This document shows positions 15,202 to 22,816 of a stretch of DNA of 26,453 nt, piece after piece. The stretch comes from DATGQT01 sp033720695 (GTDB taxonomy: Bacteria; Bacteroidota; Rhodothermia; Rhodothermales; Rubricoccaceae), in NCBI GenBank assembly GCA_033720695.1, contig JAWWCA010000016.1:1-26453 (forward strand), read 5' to 3'. The stretch's first letter is position 1. Each line of letters begins with the position of its first letter. Position numbers and translations under genes: made by a program. The notes under the pieces are model-generated. The model was not told where the DNA came from and ran no database searches. It saw only the letters and a list, made by a program, of their open reading frames with translations.

Positions 15202-15251
15202 GGGCGCGGGGGGTCAGAGCAACGCGCGGCGCGTGCGCGGGAGTACGCGGG

Positions 15252-16133
15252 TCACCGGGGCGCGAGAAAGACGAGGGCGAGGGCGGCCAGGCCAAGACCG
15301 AGCCAGTTCCACCGCGTCAGGCGCTCGCCCCACACCCCGACGCCCAGGAGCGCCGCCCCCATCACGATCGCGACGTTGTTGGCCGGGAACACGAACGTCC
15401 CATCCAGCCCCTCCAGCGCCCGGAGGATGAACTCGACCGAGCCGTAGTTGACGAGGCCGAGCGCGGCTCCCCAGGCCAAGACGACGGGGCGAGGCCAGCG
15501 CCCCGTCCGCACCCCCCGCCTTCCCACCAGCCCGAGTCCGACGAGGAACGCGACCCCGAAGACGAGGAGGAGGAAGAACGGCCGGCTGTCCGGGCCCGCG
15601 AAGGCTTCGTCGAACAGCTTCAGCGCCACGTCCACGGTTCCCCCTGCGAGGAAGAGGAGGGCGAGCGCGGTGAACGTCCGGGCATCGGCGGCGGGTCGGC
15701 TCGGCCCGCCTGCCTCGGGACGCCCCGGCTCCGCCGCGCGCCGCGCCAGCAGGACGAACGCGACGCCCGCGAGCCCGAGCCCGACGAGCTGGCCGCTCGT
15801 CGGCTCCTCGCCCCACACCAGCCACGAGGCCAGGAACGGGAGCACCACAGCCAGCCGCATCACGCCGGCCGCCAGCCCCATCCCCGCCTCGCGGATGGCG
15901 AAGGCGAACACGTAGAACCCCGCGATGAAGAGGACGCCCGTCGCCACGCCTAGCGCGATCAGCCCCACCTCCGGGGCCGCTCTCCCCCCCCCGAGCACGA
16001 CCAGGGAGAGCCCCCCCGCCACGGCGTAGTTCACCGTCAGTAGCGCGGTCCGGTCGAGCGCTCGCCGCTCGCTGAGCTTGAAGAGCACGGCAATCGCGAG
16101 GCTGCAGGCGACGGCCAGAGCGAGCCAGAGCAT
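15252..16133 (-). CDS. EamA/DMT superfamily transporter
   Basis: A 293-aa inner-membrane protein with about ten hydrophobic helices in two five-helix halves, the EamA repeat architecture. The first half runs LALAVACSLAIAVLF through LPFLASWLVWGEEPTSGQLVGLGLAGVAFVLL. The second runs FTALALLFLAGGTVDVALKLF through LLGVGVWGERLTRWNWLGLGLAALALVFL. The VWGE-P and VWGERL motifs close helix 4 of each half, as in other DMT carriers. Substrates in the family range from amino acids to nucleotide sugars and cannot be assigned here. The central loop (about 135-150) is Arg/Pro-rich and cytosolic. Confidence 0.88.
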   Translation of the reverse strand: MLWLALAVACSLAIAVLFKLSERRALDRTALLTVNYAVAGGLSLVVLGGGRAAPEVGLIALGVATGVLFIAGFYVFAFAIREAGMGLAAGVMRLAVVLPFLASWLVWGEEPTSGQLVGLGLAGVAFVLLARRAAEPGRPEAGGPSRPAADARTFTALALLFLAGGTVDVALKLFDEAFAGPDSRPFFLLLVFGVAFLVGLGLVGRRGVRTGRWPRPVVLAWGAALGLVNYGSVEFILRALEGLDGTFVFPANNVAIVMGAALLGVGVWGERLTRWNWLGLGLAALALVFLAPR

Positions 16134-16208
16134 AGGGATGGGGAGCGGGGGTCGTTCGGGGGGCGTCCTCGGGGTGGGGACCGACGAGCCGGTCGCCCGA
16201 TGCGTCGA

Positions 16209-17204
16209 TCACTCCCGGACCGTGTAGTATTCCAACCGGCGGGGCTCCAGGCGGACGTCCTGGATCAGCAACCCCTCGGGGATGCGAGGGGCCACGGGGA
16301 CGGTCCCCGCCGTGGTGTCCCGCAGGATGTCGGCGTAGTCCACGACGGCGTAAAACGCGTCCGAGGTCTCGGCGCGCTCGTAGTGGTCGGCCTCGGTCGG
16401 CACGAGGTAGGTGGCGCGGACCCGGGGCGGGATGAGACGGACGGCTGAGACCCCCGGGGGCACCCCCTCCACCCGCACGCTGAGCGTCCGCGTCCCCTCC
16501 GTGAACTGCCCGATGGCCAGCGTCACCTCCACGCGGTCGTGCGAGACGTCCACGAGCGAGGCGAGGGTGTCGGCGAGCGGGACGAGGGTCGTGACGGTGC
16601 GCCGGAGATCGGTGAGCGCGACGGGGACCGTCGGCCACGCCTCGAAGCCGTCGAGCAGGGACCGCGCGCCCCACACCGTGACGGTGTCGGGGTCGAGGCG
16701 GGGGCGGCGGAGGAGGCCGTACCCCGGCGCGAGGTCGATCTCGCCGGCGACCTGCACCGGGAGCCGCCGCGTCGTCGAGGGGCCGAGGGCGAGGTCGAGC
16801 GAGGTCGGCCGCACACTCCGAACCGAGACCCCCAGGGGGAGTTGGGACGACTCCGAGGCGGCCCGCAGCAGGTTCACCGTCGTGCCGTCGGCGTCGACGG
16901 GGACGACGGGGGGGGTCCGGCTGAGGGCGAGGAGGGCCCACCCCACCCCCTCGTACTGCACCTGGACCTCCGGTGGCAGGGGCTCGCGGAGCGCGAGCCC
17001 ATCGGGGAGCCGGGCCATCGTCAGCGGGCTCCCCAGGGTGAGCGTGTAGGTCTCCCCCATGTTGACGGTGAGCCAGAGCAGGAACGCCACGACGAGCGAG
17101 AACCCCATGGCGAGGAGGCGCCGCCGGGCGTCTGTCGGGTCGCCCCCCTCGCGGACGGTGCGGGGGAACAGCTCGCGGAGGCGCTCGAAGGGGTCGGTCG
17201 GCAT
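16209..17204 (-). CDS. YbbR-like domain-containing protein
   Basis: A 331-aa protein with a cytosolic N-terminus (FERLRELFPRTVREGG), one transmembrane helix at about 32-49 (LAMGFSLVVAFLLWLTVN) and a large extracytoplasmic part of YbbR repeats. These have strands such as LPPEVQVQYEGVGWALLAL, LPVQVAGEIDLAPGYGL, VTVWGARSLLDGF and LSVRVEGVPPGV. In Gram-positive bacteria YbbR (CdaR) controls the diadenylate cyclase CdaA. In Bacteroidota YbbR proteins are known but their partner is often distant, and no cyclase is present here. It lies 68 nt downstream of the second BMC gene on the same strand, close enough for read-through. Confidence 0.85.
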   Translation of the reverse strand: MPTDPFERLRELFPRTVREGGDPTDARRRLLAMGFSLVVAFLLWLTVNMGETYTLTLGSPLTMARLPDGLALREPLPPEVQVQYEGVGWALLALSRTPPVVPVDADGTTVNLLRAASESSQLPLGVSVRSVRPTSLDLALGPSTTRRLPVQVAGEIDLAPGYGLLRRPRLDPDTVTVWGARSLLDGFEAWPTVPVALTDLRRTVTTLVPLADTLASLVDVSHDRVEVTLAIGQFTEGTRTLSVRVEGVPPGVSAVRLIPPRVRATYLVPTEADHYERAETSDAFYAVVDYADILRDTTAGTVPVAPRIPEGLLIQDVRLEPRRLEYYTVRE

Positions 17205-17272
17205 AGGCGCGGGGCGGGCGCGGCGGTCAGGTCAGGGGCGGCGCGCGGCGGGTCCTCCGGCGGTCCGCCGCC

Positions 17273-17737
17273 TCACGCCTCGCCGGTGCGGAGGAAGCGG
17301 AGCAGGTCCGCCTTCGTGGCGCGGGAGACGGCCCTCCCGCTGAACGTGTCGTGCTCCTGGGCGCGGGCGAGGCGGCGCAGCTCCGCCACCGTCTTGTCGG
17401 CGAGGCCGTCCCCCGCACGGGCGCGGCGAGGCGCGGCGGGCGGGGCGGGCGCGGCGGCCACCACGGGCCACACCTCCGGAGCCGGGCGCGGGATTACGTG
17501 GGCGGAGACCACCCTTCCAACCCGCTCGGCGGCGGCGCGGCCGGCCTCCACGGCCGCCCGGACGGCCGCCGTCTCACCGACGATCGTGCTCGTGATGAGG
17601 GCGGGCACGGTCCGCTCCTGGTGGAGGAGCCGGACCTCGGCCGCCTTGAGCATGGCGTCGGTGCCCTCGATGGCGGCCACGAGGCCGTGCGTCTCGAGCA
17701 GCCCGAGGGCGGCGTCTTGGAGGGGCGCTGCGGCCAT
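17273..17737 (-). CDS. BMC-domain shell protein with C-terminal helical extension
   Basis: A 154-aa bacterial microcompartment shell protein. Residues 9-87 form a BMC domain (ALGLLETHGLVAAIEGTDAMLKAA; VGRVVSAHVIPRP), with the edge lysine K31 and R84 conserved. The usual GSG-type pore loop is replaced by RTVPALI (42-48), closer to the loops with a central proline seen in PduT-like shell proteins. After a Pro/Ala linker (89-106), residues 110-152 read LADKTVAELRRLARAQEHD and KADLLRFLRTG. This looks like a Rho-N/SAP-type helix-loop-helix module; other BMC proteins such as EutK also carry C-terminal nucleic-acid-binding-like domains. It follows the PduA-like gene by 12 nt in one operon. No cargo enzyme is adjacent. 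Confidence 0.88.
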   Translation of the reverse strand: MAAAPLQDAALGLLETHGLVAAIEGTDAMLKAAEVRLLHQERTVPALITSTIVGETAAVRAAVEAGRAAAERVGRVVSAHVIPRPAPEVWPVVAAAPAPPAAPRRARAGDGLADKTVAELRRLARAQEHDTFSGRAVSRATKADLLRFLRTGEA

Positions 17738-17749
17738 GGCCGGCCCCGG

Positions 17750-18046
17750 CTAGCCGCCCTGCCCGTCCGGCAAGATCGCCTCGACGTCGGCGTGCGGGCG
17801 CGGGATGACGTGGACCGAGACGAGCTCGCCGACGCGCTCGGCGGCGGCCGCCCCGGCGTCCGTGGCCGCCTTGACGGCGCCGACGTCGCCCCGCACCATC
17901 ACGGTCACGAACCCCCCGCCGATCTTCTCCTTGCCGATGAGCGTGACGCGGGCCGCTTTGACCATGGCGTCGGCCGCCTCGACGGCGCCGACGAGCCCGC
18001 GCGTCTCGACCATGCCGAGGGCGATGCCGTAGTCGTTGGAGGGCAT
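17750..18046 (-). CDS. PduA/EutM-like BMC-H hexameric shell protein
   Basis: A 98-aa canonical single-BMC-domain protein that forms flat hexamers tiling the facets of a bacterial microcompartment. It reads ALGMVETRGLVGAVEAAD, then MVKAARVTLIGKEKIGGG with the pore loop KIGGGFV at 41-47, then VTVMVRGDVGAVKAATDAG and VHVIPRPHADVEAILP. The edge lysine K30 and R83 of the hexamer-hexamer interface are present, so assembly competence is likely. The ATG at 18046 gives the family length, and longer frames run into the promoter. It is the first gene after a strong promoter, followed after 12 nt by a second, divergent shell protein. No pentamer (BMC-P), trimer or signature enzyme is seen in the window. 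Confidence 0.95.
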   Translation of the reverse strand: MPSNDYGIALGMVETRGLVGAVEAADAMVKAARVTLIGKEKIGGGFVTVMVRGDVGAVKAATDAGAAAAERVGELVSVHVIPRPHADVEAILPDGQGG

Positions 18047-18081
18047 AGAGGGAGGGGGTAAGCCGGAGGGAGAGGTCGGGC

Positions 18082-18111
18082 AATATACCGGCCCCCTCGG
18101 AAGCAAGTCAA
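18082..18111 (-). promoter_or_regulatory. Sigma-70-type promoter of the BMC shell operon
   Basis: On the minus strand TTGACT (18106-18111) and TATATT (18082-18087) are separated by 18 nt, near-consensus -35 and -10 boxes. They would start transcription about 28-30 nt before the PduA-like ATG. The -10 box plus the next base also fits TAnnTTG. It is the best promoter visible in the window. Confidence 0.65.
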
Positions 18112-18131
18112 CGCGGCGGGAGCACGCCGCG
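18112..18131 (-). terminator. Hairpin after the flippase gene, abutting the BMC promoter
   Basis: CGCGGCG (18112-18118) and CGCCGCG (18125-18131) form a perfect 7-bp GC stem with a 6-nt loop. It begins 8 nt after the flippase stop codon. On the minus strand TTGACTTGCTT follows, only moderately T-rich, and its first six bases are the -35 box of the next operon. It probably ends the glycan operon. Confidence 0.5.
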
Positions 18132-18139
18132 CCGGCGCC

Positions 18140-19678
18140 TTACCCCTCCTGCTCCGGCCCCGACCGCAGGACCGTGAGCGGGGCGCGGAGCAGCGTGCGG
18201 ACCTCCTCGCGCGCGTACAGCCCCGCCAGCAACACGCCCGCCGGGTAGGCGGCGATCAGGGCGAGCCGGAACGGGAGCCGCGCCGCGGTGCTCCACCCCA
18301 CCGACGGCTGCGCCAGCACCCACAGCCCGAGCACGAGGAAGAGCACCGACACCAGCGCATCCCAGCGGTAGGCCACCGCCGCCTCGCGCCGTGCGCGCCA
18401 CATCGTGAGCGCCGCCAGGCCCGCGTAGGCGGCGAGCGAGGCGAGGGCCGCCCCCATCGCGCCGTAGCGCGGGATGGCGAGCACGTTCAGCGCGAGGTTG
18501 GCAGCCGCCGCCGCCGCCACCCCCGCGGCGATCGTGCCCGTCCGCCCGCCGGCGTAGAGCAGGTTCATCGCGATGTAGTAGATGCCGTAGGCCATGAACC
18601 CGAGGGCGAGCGGGAGCACGAGCGGCTCGGCCTCAAGGAAGGCGGGGTTGGGGGAGAGCGCCGCCGTGACGTCCCGCGCGAGGAGGGCGACGCCGAGGAC
18701 GCCCCACCCCGTCAGCACGACGAAGTGCCGGAACGTCCGGCGGTGGACGTCGGCCCCCTCGCCCTCGGGCGCGAGCGCCTTCAGCCCGATGACGGCGAAG
18801 GCCATGTTGAAGCTCTGCACGAAGAGCATGTTGACGAGCCCGGCGTACTTCGCCGCGAGGCCGTACACGCCCACGGTGTCGGCGTCGGTGAACGCCTTGA
18901 GCACGAAGCGGTCGCCGGCGTTGAGCGCCACGGCGGCCGCGCTCGCGACGGCCAGGGGGGCGCCGAACGCGAAGAGGGGGCGCAGCAGCGAGGCGTCGAA
19001 CCGCGGCGGGTACCGCACCAGCATGAGGGCGGTCAGGGCGAGGGTCACCCCGCCGGCCGAGACGACGTACCCCGCCATCACCCCGTTCAGCCCGTGCCCC
19101 GCGTCGAGGAAGACCACGACGGTGCCGACGAGGAGGGCGGCTTCGGTCGTCGCCGCGAGCGCGAACAGCCCCGCGCGCTCGTAGGCACGGAGCACCATGA
19201 ACGGCACCGCCTCGACGAGCTTGAGCCCGACGTAGAGGGCCGCGAAGCGGACGGGCCAGACCGCGCCCGCGTCGTCCACGAGGAACGCGGCCAGCGCGCG
19301 CTCGAAGAGCACGAGCAGCCCCGCCGCGACGACCGCGCAGAGGAGCGTCCCGGCGAGCGTGGTCCAGGGCAGCGCTGCGCGCCGGTCGCGGTAGCGGGCG
19401 TCGTGGAGGAACTTCAGCATCCCGGCCGCGAGCCCGAACCCGCCGACGAGGACGAGGAACTGGGCCGCGGCTTCGAGGAGCTGGAAGCGGCCGTAGTCGG
19501 CCTGGGAGAGGAGGGCCGGGTCGAGGTAGAAGGCGAGCAGCACGAGCCCCGCCACCTTGACCAGCAGGTTGCTGAGCGTGTACATCCCCCCCTGCCGCGC
19601 CACGCGCATGAGCGCCCCAGCTGGCCTCCCCCTCCCGGACGCAGCGGCCTCTCGGTGTGCCTCGCTTTCCATGCTCAT
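18140..19678 (-). CDS. Oligosaccharide flippase (Wzx/MATE-like, polysaccharide biosynthesis protein)
   Basis: A 512-aa polytopic inner-membrane protein with about 12-14 hydrophobic helices. It has the polysaccharide-synthase/MVF start (VARQGGMYTLSNLLVKVAGL, then AFYLDPALLSQADYGRFQLLEAA), the central FGAPLAVASAAAVALNAGDRFVL helix and FTDADTVGVYGLAAKYAGLVN. These are typical of Wzx-type flippases, which move lipid-linked glycan repeat units across the membrane. Two ATGs lie 6 nt apart (19678 and 19672). I take the first because it overlaps the preceding glycosyltransferase stop as ATGA. It is the last gene of the glycan operon and its GC content is back at the window average. Confidence 0.92.
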   Translation of the reverse strand: MSMESEAHREAAASGRGRPAGALMRVARQGGMYTLSNLLVKVAGLVLLAFYLDPALLSQADYGRFQLLEAAAQFLVLVGGFGLAAGMLKFLHDARYRDRRAALPWTTLAGTLLCAVVAAGLLVLFERALAAFLVDDAGAVWPVRFAALYVGLKLVEAVPFMVLRAYERAGLFALAATTEAALLVGTVVVFLDAGHGLNGVMAGYVVSAGGVTLALTALMLVRYPPRFDASLLRPLFAFGAPLAVASAAAVALNAGDRFVLKAFTDADTVGVYGLAAKYAGLVNMLFVQSFNMAFAVIGLKALAPEGEGADVHRRTFRHFVVLTGWGVLGVALLARDVTAALSPNPAFLEAEPLVLPLALGFMAYGIYYIAMNLLYAGGRTGTIAAGVAAAAAANLALNVLAIPRYGAMGAALASLAAYAGLAALTMWRARREAAVAYRWDALVSVLFLVLGLWVLAQPSVGWSTAARLPFRLALIAAYPAGVLLAGLYAREEVRTLLRAPLTVLRSGPEQEG

Positions 19679-20826
19679 GCCCCCCCCGCCTCGGGAGCCC
19701 AAACCTCCCCGGCGGGATGGCCAGAGAGAATCCGGTCGTAGAAGGCAAGGAGTCGTTCTGCCTCGCTTCGCCAACTGTACCGTGCCATCACGGCCAAGCG
19801 GCCACGGGCGCCCATGGCTTCCGCCTCCGATGGATGCTCGAGGAGCCACCGGATCGCCTCTGCAAGGGCGTCGGAGTCGAGTGGGTCGACCGTCAACCCG
19901 CACCCGGCGTCATCCACGATGGCTCGCCAGCCGGGGAAATCGGAAACGACGGCCGGGAGGCCGACGGACATGTACTCAAACAGCTTCGTCGGATAGGCTT
20001 CGATGTACTTGCGCACAGGGTGGAGGATCGCGAGTCCAACCCGAGCCTCGGCGAGAAGGCGGGCCACCTCCGGTCGGCTGGCGTACCCCACGGTTCGGAC
20101 GTGGGGGCAGCTCGCCACGTCAGAGGCGAGCGAGGCTGGGTGGAAGCTCCCTGCCAACACCAGTTCCGCGTTCAGGGCCGGCGGGAGGGCCGAGACGGCC
20201 GACACCATCTCCTCGATCCCCCGCACACGGCTGATCCCTCCGACGTACACGATGCGGTTCGCACGGCTCGCGTACGGCGGCGAGTCGGTCAAGACCAACT
20301 CGTCAAGGATCGGGTAGTTGTGAAGGGTGATCGTCTTGGACGCGGGGAAGCGCGCCGCATTGAGGGGCTCCGCCGTGATGATCCCGTCGAAGAGGCGCCC
20401 GGCGCGGCGCTCCCAATGCGCGTACAGCGCCGCGGCGATCGGGCGCAGACCGGTGGGGATCCAATGCTGATACCGCATCTGCTTCGGGGTGTCCTCGTGC
20501 GCATCGTAGACGACCCGGTACCCGGCCCTCTTTAGCCGGAATCCGACGCGGAGAAGGTCCGAGTCATGGAGATGCATGATCGCGTCTCGCCCCTGCTCCA
20601 TGGCCCGCTCGTAGACGGCCTGGACGGTGGCCGTCAGTCGTTCCCGACCCGAGTGCGGGACGGGCACCGTCTGGATCTCTACTCCGTCGACGACCTCGTC
20701 TCGCTCGCCCGGCACCACGTACACCACCTCATGCCCGGCCGCTGCGAGCGTGCGGCATTCCTTCTGGAAGATGCGGGGGTCACGGGGCCGATGGGTGGTG
20801 GCGAGGTGTACGATCCGTGTGGGCAT
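19675..20826 (-). CDS. Family 4-like glycosyltransferase
   Basis: A 383-aa GT-B enzyme. The N-terminus RIVHLATTHRPRDPRIFQKECRT and then HEVVYVVPG is typical of GT4 enzymes from capsule and O-antigen clusters. YRVVYDAHEDTPKQM carries the acceptor-lobe DAHE motif. The donor lobe starts at NRIVYVGGISRVRGIEEM, has RLLAEARVGLAILHP, and ends with the E-x7-E pair E276/E284 (EAYPTKLFEYMSVGLPAVV). The start at 20826 was chosen because the family begins at RIVHLAT; the frame upstream is a shadow of the methyltransferase. It begins 2 nt after the methyltransferase stop and overlaps the flippase start by 4 nt, so it is clearly co-transcribed. Sugar specificity is unknown. Confidence 0.9.
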   Translation of the reverse strand: MPTRIVHLATTHRPRDPRIFQKECRTLAAAGHEVVYVVPGERDEVVDGVEIQTVPVPHSGRERLTATVQAVYERAMEQGRDAIMHLHDSDLLRVGFRLKRAGYRVVYDAHEDTPKQMRYQHWIPTGLRPIAAALYAHWERRAGRLFDGIITAEPLNAARFPASKTITLHNYPILDELVLTDSPPYASRANRIVYVGGISRVRGIEEMVSAVSALPPALNAELVLAGSFHPASLASDVASCPHVRTVGYASRPEVARLLAEARVGLAILHPVRKYIEAYPTKLFEYMSVGLPAVVSDFPGWRAIVDDAGCGLTVDPLDSDALAEAIRWLLEHPSEAEAMGARGRLAVMARYSWRSEAERLLAFYDRILSGHPAGEVWAPEAGGA

Positions 20827-20828
20827 GG

Positions 20829-21392
20829 CTACCTGCTCTCGCGGATCGCCTCGACGGCGTACCAGCGCGGTGTGAAGCGGCGTAGGATGGGGCGAATGCC
20901 GAGGGGCACCCCCCCCGGCCTCGGGACCCAGTACTCCCGCTGCACGATGCGCCATCCAGACTTCCTTAGCAGCCAGTCGAACTGCCAGTCCTCGAACTCG
21001 TGGAAGTGCCGGTCCCACGGGTCTGCCTCGTTGCGATAGGCCCTCGCGAACCAGAGCCGGAGCGGGACCGACGCGAAGAGGCGAGGCGCCTTTATCGCGC
21101 GGAGCACGTTGTAGGGTGCAACGAGGTGTTCGAGCACCTCAAACGCGGTCACCGCATCCGCCTCGACCTCCCTGACGGTCTCTGGCATGAGGTCCAGATC
21201 GCCATCGGTGTTCGAGACCGCATACCCCTCGTGCCTCATCAGATCTGCGAGCGGGTTCGAAATCCCGAGGTCGAGGAGGTGCGCGGGCGGAGGCAGCGCC
21301 GCCTTCACCAACGAGACGGAACGCGCGAAGCGGTCGGCCGTTGCGCGATCGTCGGGCGTTGGGAGGTGCGCACCGGGAGCGGGGTCCGTCAT
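20829..21392 (-). CDS. Class I SAM-dependent methyltransferase
   Basis: A 187-aa small methyltransferase. Motif I is HLLDLGISNPLADLM, an unusual version in which the normal GxGxG run is DLGISNP. The later motif DAVTAFEVLEHLVAPYNVLRAI is the typical EVLEHL strand-helix of SAM methyltransferases. A C-terminal WDRHFHEFEDWQFDWLLRKSGW helix is common in glycan-linked members. It may methylate a sugar or cap a chain in the adjacent cluster, which is inference from context. It starts at an ATG 24 nt after the second glycosyltransferase stop and ends 2 nt before the next gene. GC content is lower than in flanking housekeeping genes. Confidence 0.85.
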   Translation of the reverse strand: MTDPAPGAHLPTPDDRATADRFARSVSLVKAALPPPAHLLDLGISNPLADLMRHEGYAVSNTDGDLDLMPETVREVEADAVTAFEVLEHLVAPYNVLRAIKAPRLFASVPLRLWFARAYRNEADPWDRHFHEFEDWQFDWLLRKSGWRIVQREYWVPRPGGVPLGIRPILRRFTPRWYAVEAIRESR

Positions 21393-21416
21393 GGAGGTGA
21401 GGTCGAGCGCCGGAAG

Positions 21417-22748
21417 TTAGTCCCCCTGCGCGATCACAGCGTCGAGCACGGCGGCGATCTCCCCGGTCTCTGTGCGCCTGGAATAGGAAGCCGTGGCATC
21501 AGCGGGGGCCCCCGGACGAGGCGTACCCGCTGCCCAGGCGTCGTAGTGCGCCTTGACGAAGGCGGCGATCCCCGCCACGTCGTCCCGTGCGAAGAGGTGG
21601 CCTCCTTGCGTCTCTTCGAGCAGTCGCGCTGCGTCGCCCTCGACGGGACCGAGCGCCAGAACGGGGCGGCGGCTGGCGAGGTACTCGTAGAGCTTCCCCG
21701 TGAGAATGCCCCGCTCGTTCTTGCAGGGGTCTACGACGAGGAGCAAGAGGGCCGACGTCGTCATCGCACGCACGGCCTCCTCGTGGGGAACGTACGGGAC
21801 GACCTCCGCGATGGTGTCGAGGCCAGTCTTGGCGAGGGCGTGACGCACCTCCTCCCCCACACCGCCCACGAGCCGCAGGCGAAGGCGCTCGACGCCCCCG
21901 GCCCTGACGAGTGCAGCCAACGCGTCCCAGACGGGGATCGGGTTGCGCGTCGCGTACATGCTCCCGACGTAGGCGAGGACGAAGCGGTCGCGGGCCACGG
22001 CCGCCGGTCCCAGCGGGATGCCTTCGAAGTCCTCTTCGTCGTATCCGTTCTGCACGACCACGACCTCACCGCGTGGACGCTGGCCGAGCGCCGCGAGCTC
22101 GTCGGCCCAGGTGGGGCTCACGGTAATGACGCGATCCGCTTCGCTGAGAACCGAGCGCTCAAGCCGACGATCGAGCCGCCGCGCCGCCTCCGTCATGGGC
22201 AGCTCCTCGTAGTAGTTGATTCCCGTCCAGGGATCGCGAAAGTCGGCCACCCAGGGGACCCCCGCCCTCCGCTTCAGCGCGCGCCCGATGAGGTGGTCCG
22301 AGTGCGGCGGTCCCGACGTGAGCACGGCGTCGAACGGTCGCTCGTCATGGAGGCGAAGCGCCTCACGCGCGGCGAACGGGGCCCACCCGACGCGGGCGTC
22401 CGGGAGGAACATGTTGGCCCGGACCCACTTCGCCAGGCGCTCGACCCAGCGGTCTCCTCCGATGCTTCCTACCGGCACGGCGTCGGCCTTCCGTTTCCCC
22501 GTCACCCGGGCGTACACCCCGAACGGATCGAACGAGCGTGTGCGGTGCACGGCGACTCCGGCGGGGACATCCGCCGCAAGCGAGGGATCGTGCTGCGGGT
22601 AAGCCCCGTTCGCCACCGTCAGCACCTCCGGTTCGTAGCCGAAGCCCCGGAGGTACTTCACCGTCTTGGCCATGCGCTGGACAGCTGGCCCCCCCGCCGG
22701 TGGGAAGTAGTACGTGACAACGAGGACGCGGCGCAGGAGCGGCTCCAT
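21417..22748 (-). CDS. Glycosyltransferase, GT4-like subfamily
   Basis: A 443-aa GT-B enzyme. The N-terminus RVLVVTYYFPPAGGPAVQRM, then TVKYLRGFGYEPEVLTV, has the glycine-rich acceptor loop. TSGPPHSDHLIGRALKRR and VADFRDPWTG are the hallmark of a subfamily found in exopolysaccharide clusters. LAYVGSMYATRNPIPVWDAL opens the donor lobe, and NERGILTGKLYEYLASRRPVL is its nucleotide-sugar binding motif. The start at ATG 22748 gives the normal length; the longer frame covers a structured intergenic element. It is preceded by a 68-nt gap holding a large stem structure and followed after 24 nt by the methyltransferase. Confidence 0.9.
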   Translation of the reverse strand: MEPLLRRVLVVTYYFPPAGGPAVQRMAKTVKYLRGFGYEPEVLTVANGAYPQHDPSLAADVPAGVAVHRTRSFDPFGVYARVTGKRKADAVPVGSIGGDRWVERLAKWVRANMFLPDARVGWAPFAAREALRLHDERPFDAVLTSGPPHSDHLIGRALKRRAGVPWVADFRDPWTGINYYEELPMTEAARRLDRRLERSVLSEADRVITVSPTWADELAALGQRPRGEVVVVQNGYDEEDFEGIPLGPAAVARDRFVLAYVGSMYATRNPIPVWDALAALVRAGGVERLRLRLVGGVGEEVRHALAKTGLDTIAEVVPYVPHEEAVRAMTTSALLLLVVDPCKNERGILTGKLYEYLASRRPVLALGPVEGDAARLLEETQGGHLFARDDVAGIAAFVKAHYDAWAAGTPRPGAPADATASYSRRTETGEIAAVLDAVIAQGD

Positions 22749-22750
22749 AG

Positions 22751-22813
22751 CGACGGAGGAAGAGACGGGCGCGAGCCACCGCTCGCCTCCGAATATCGCC
22801 CCGTCTCTCGTCG
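22751..22813 (-). repeat. Nested stem-loop structure between the FG-GAP gene and the glycosyltransferase
   Basis: Three nested inverted repeats fill the 68-nt gap: CGACG (22751-22755) with CGTCG (22809-22813), AGAGACGGG (22761-22769) with CCCGTCTCT (22800-22808), and GCGAGC (22771-22776) with GCTCGC (22781-22786) around a CACC loop. On the minus strand it lies directly after the FG-GAP stop and ends 2 nt before the glycosyltransferase ATG. It could be a terminator, a partial attenuator or a structured leader. No T-tract follows. Confidence 0.5.
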
Positions 22814-22816
22814 GCG

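Noticed and set aside
17205..17272. A terminator after the second BMC gene
   Set aside because: The gap has several overlapping GGCGG/CCGCC runs expected in GC-rich DNA, but no single clear stem followed by T residues.
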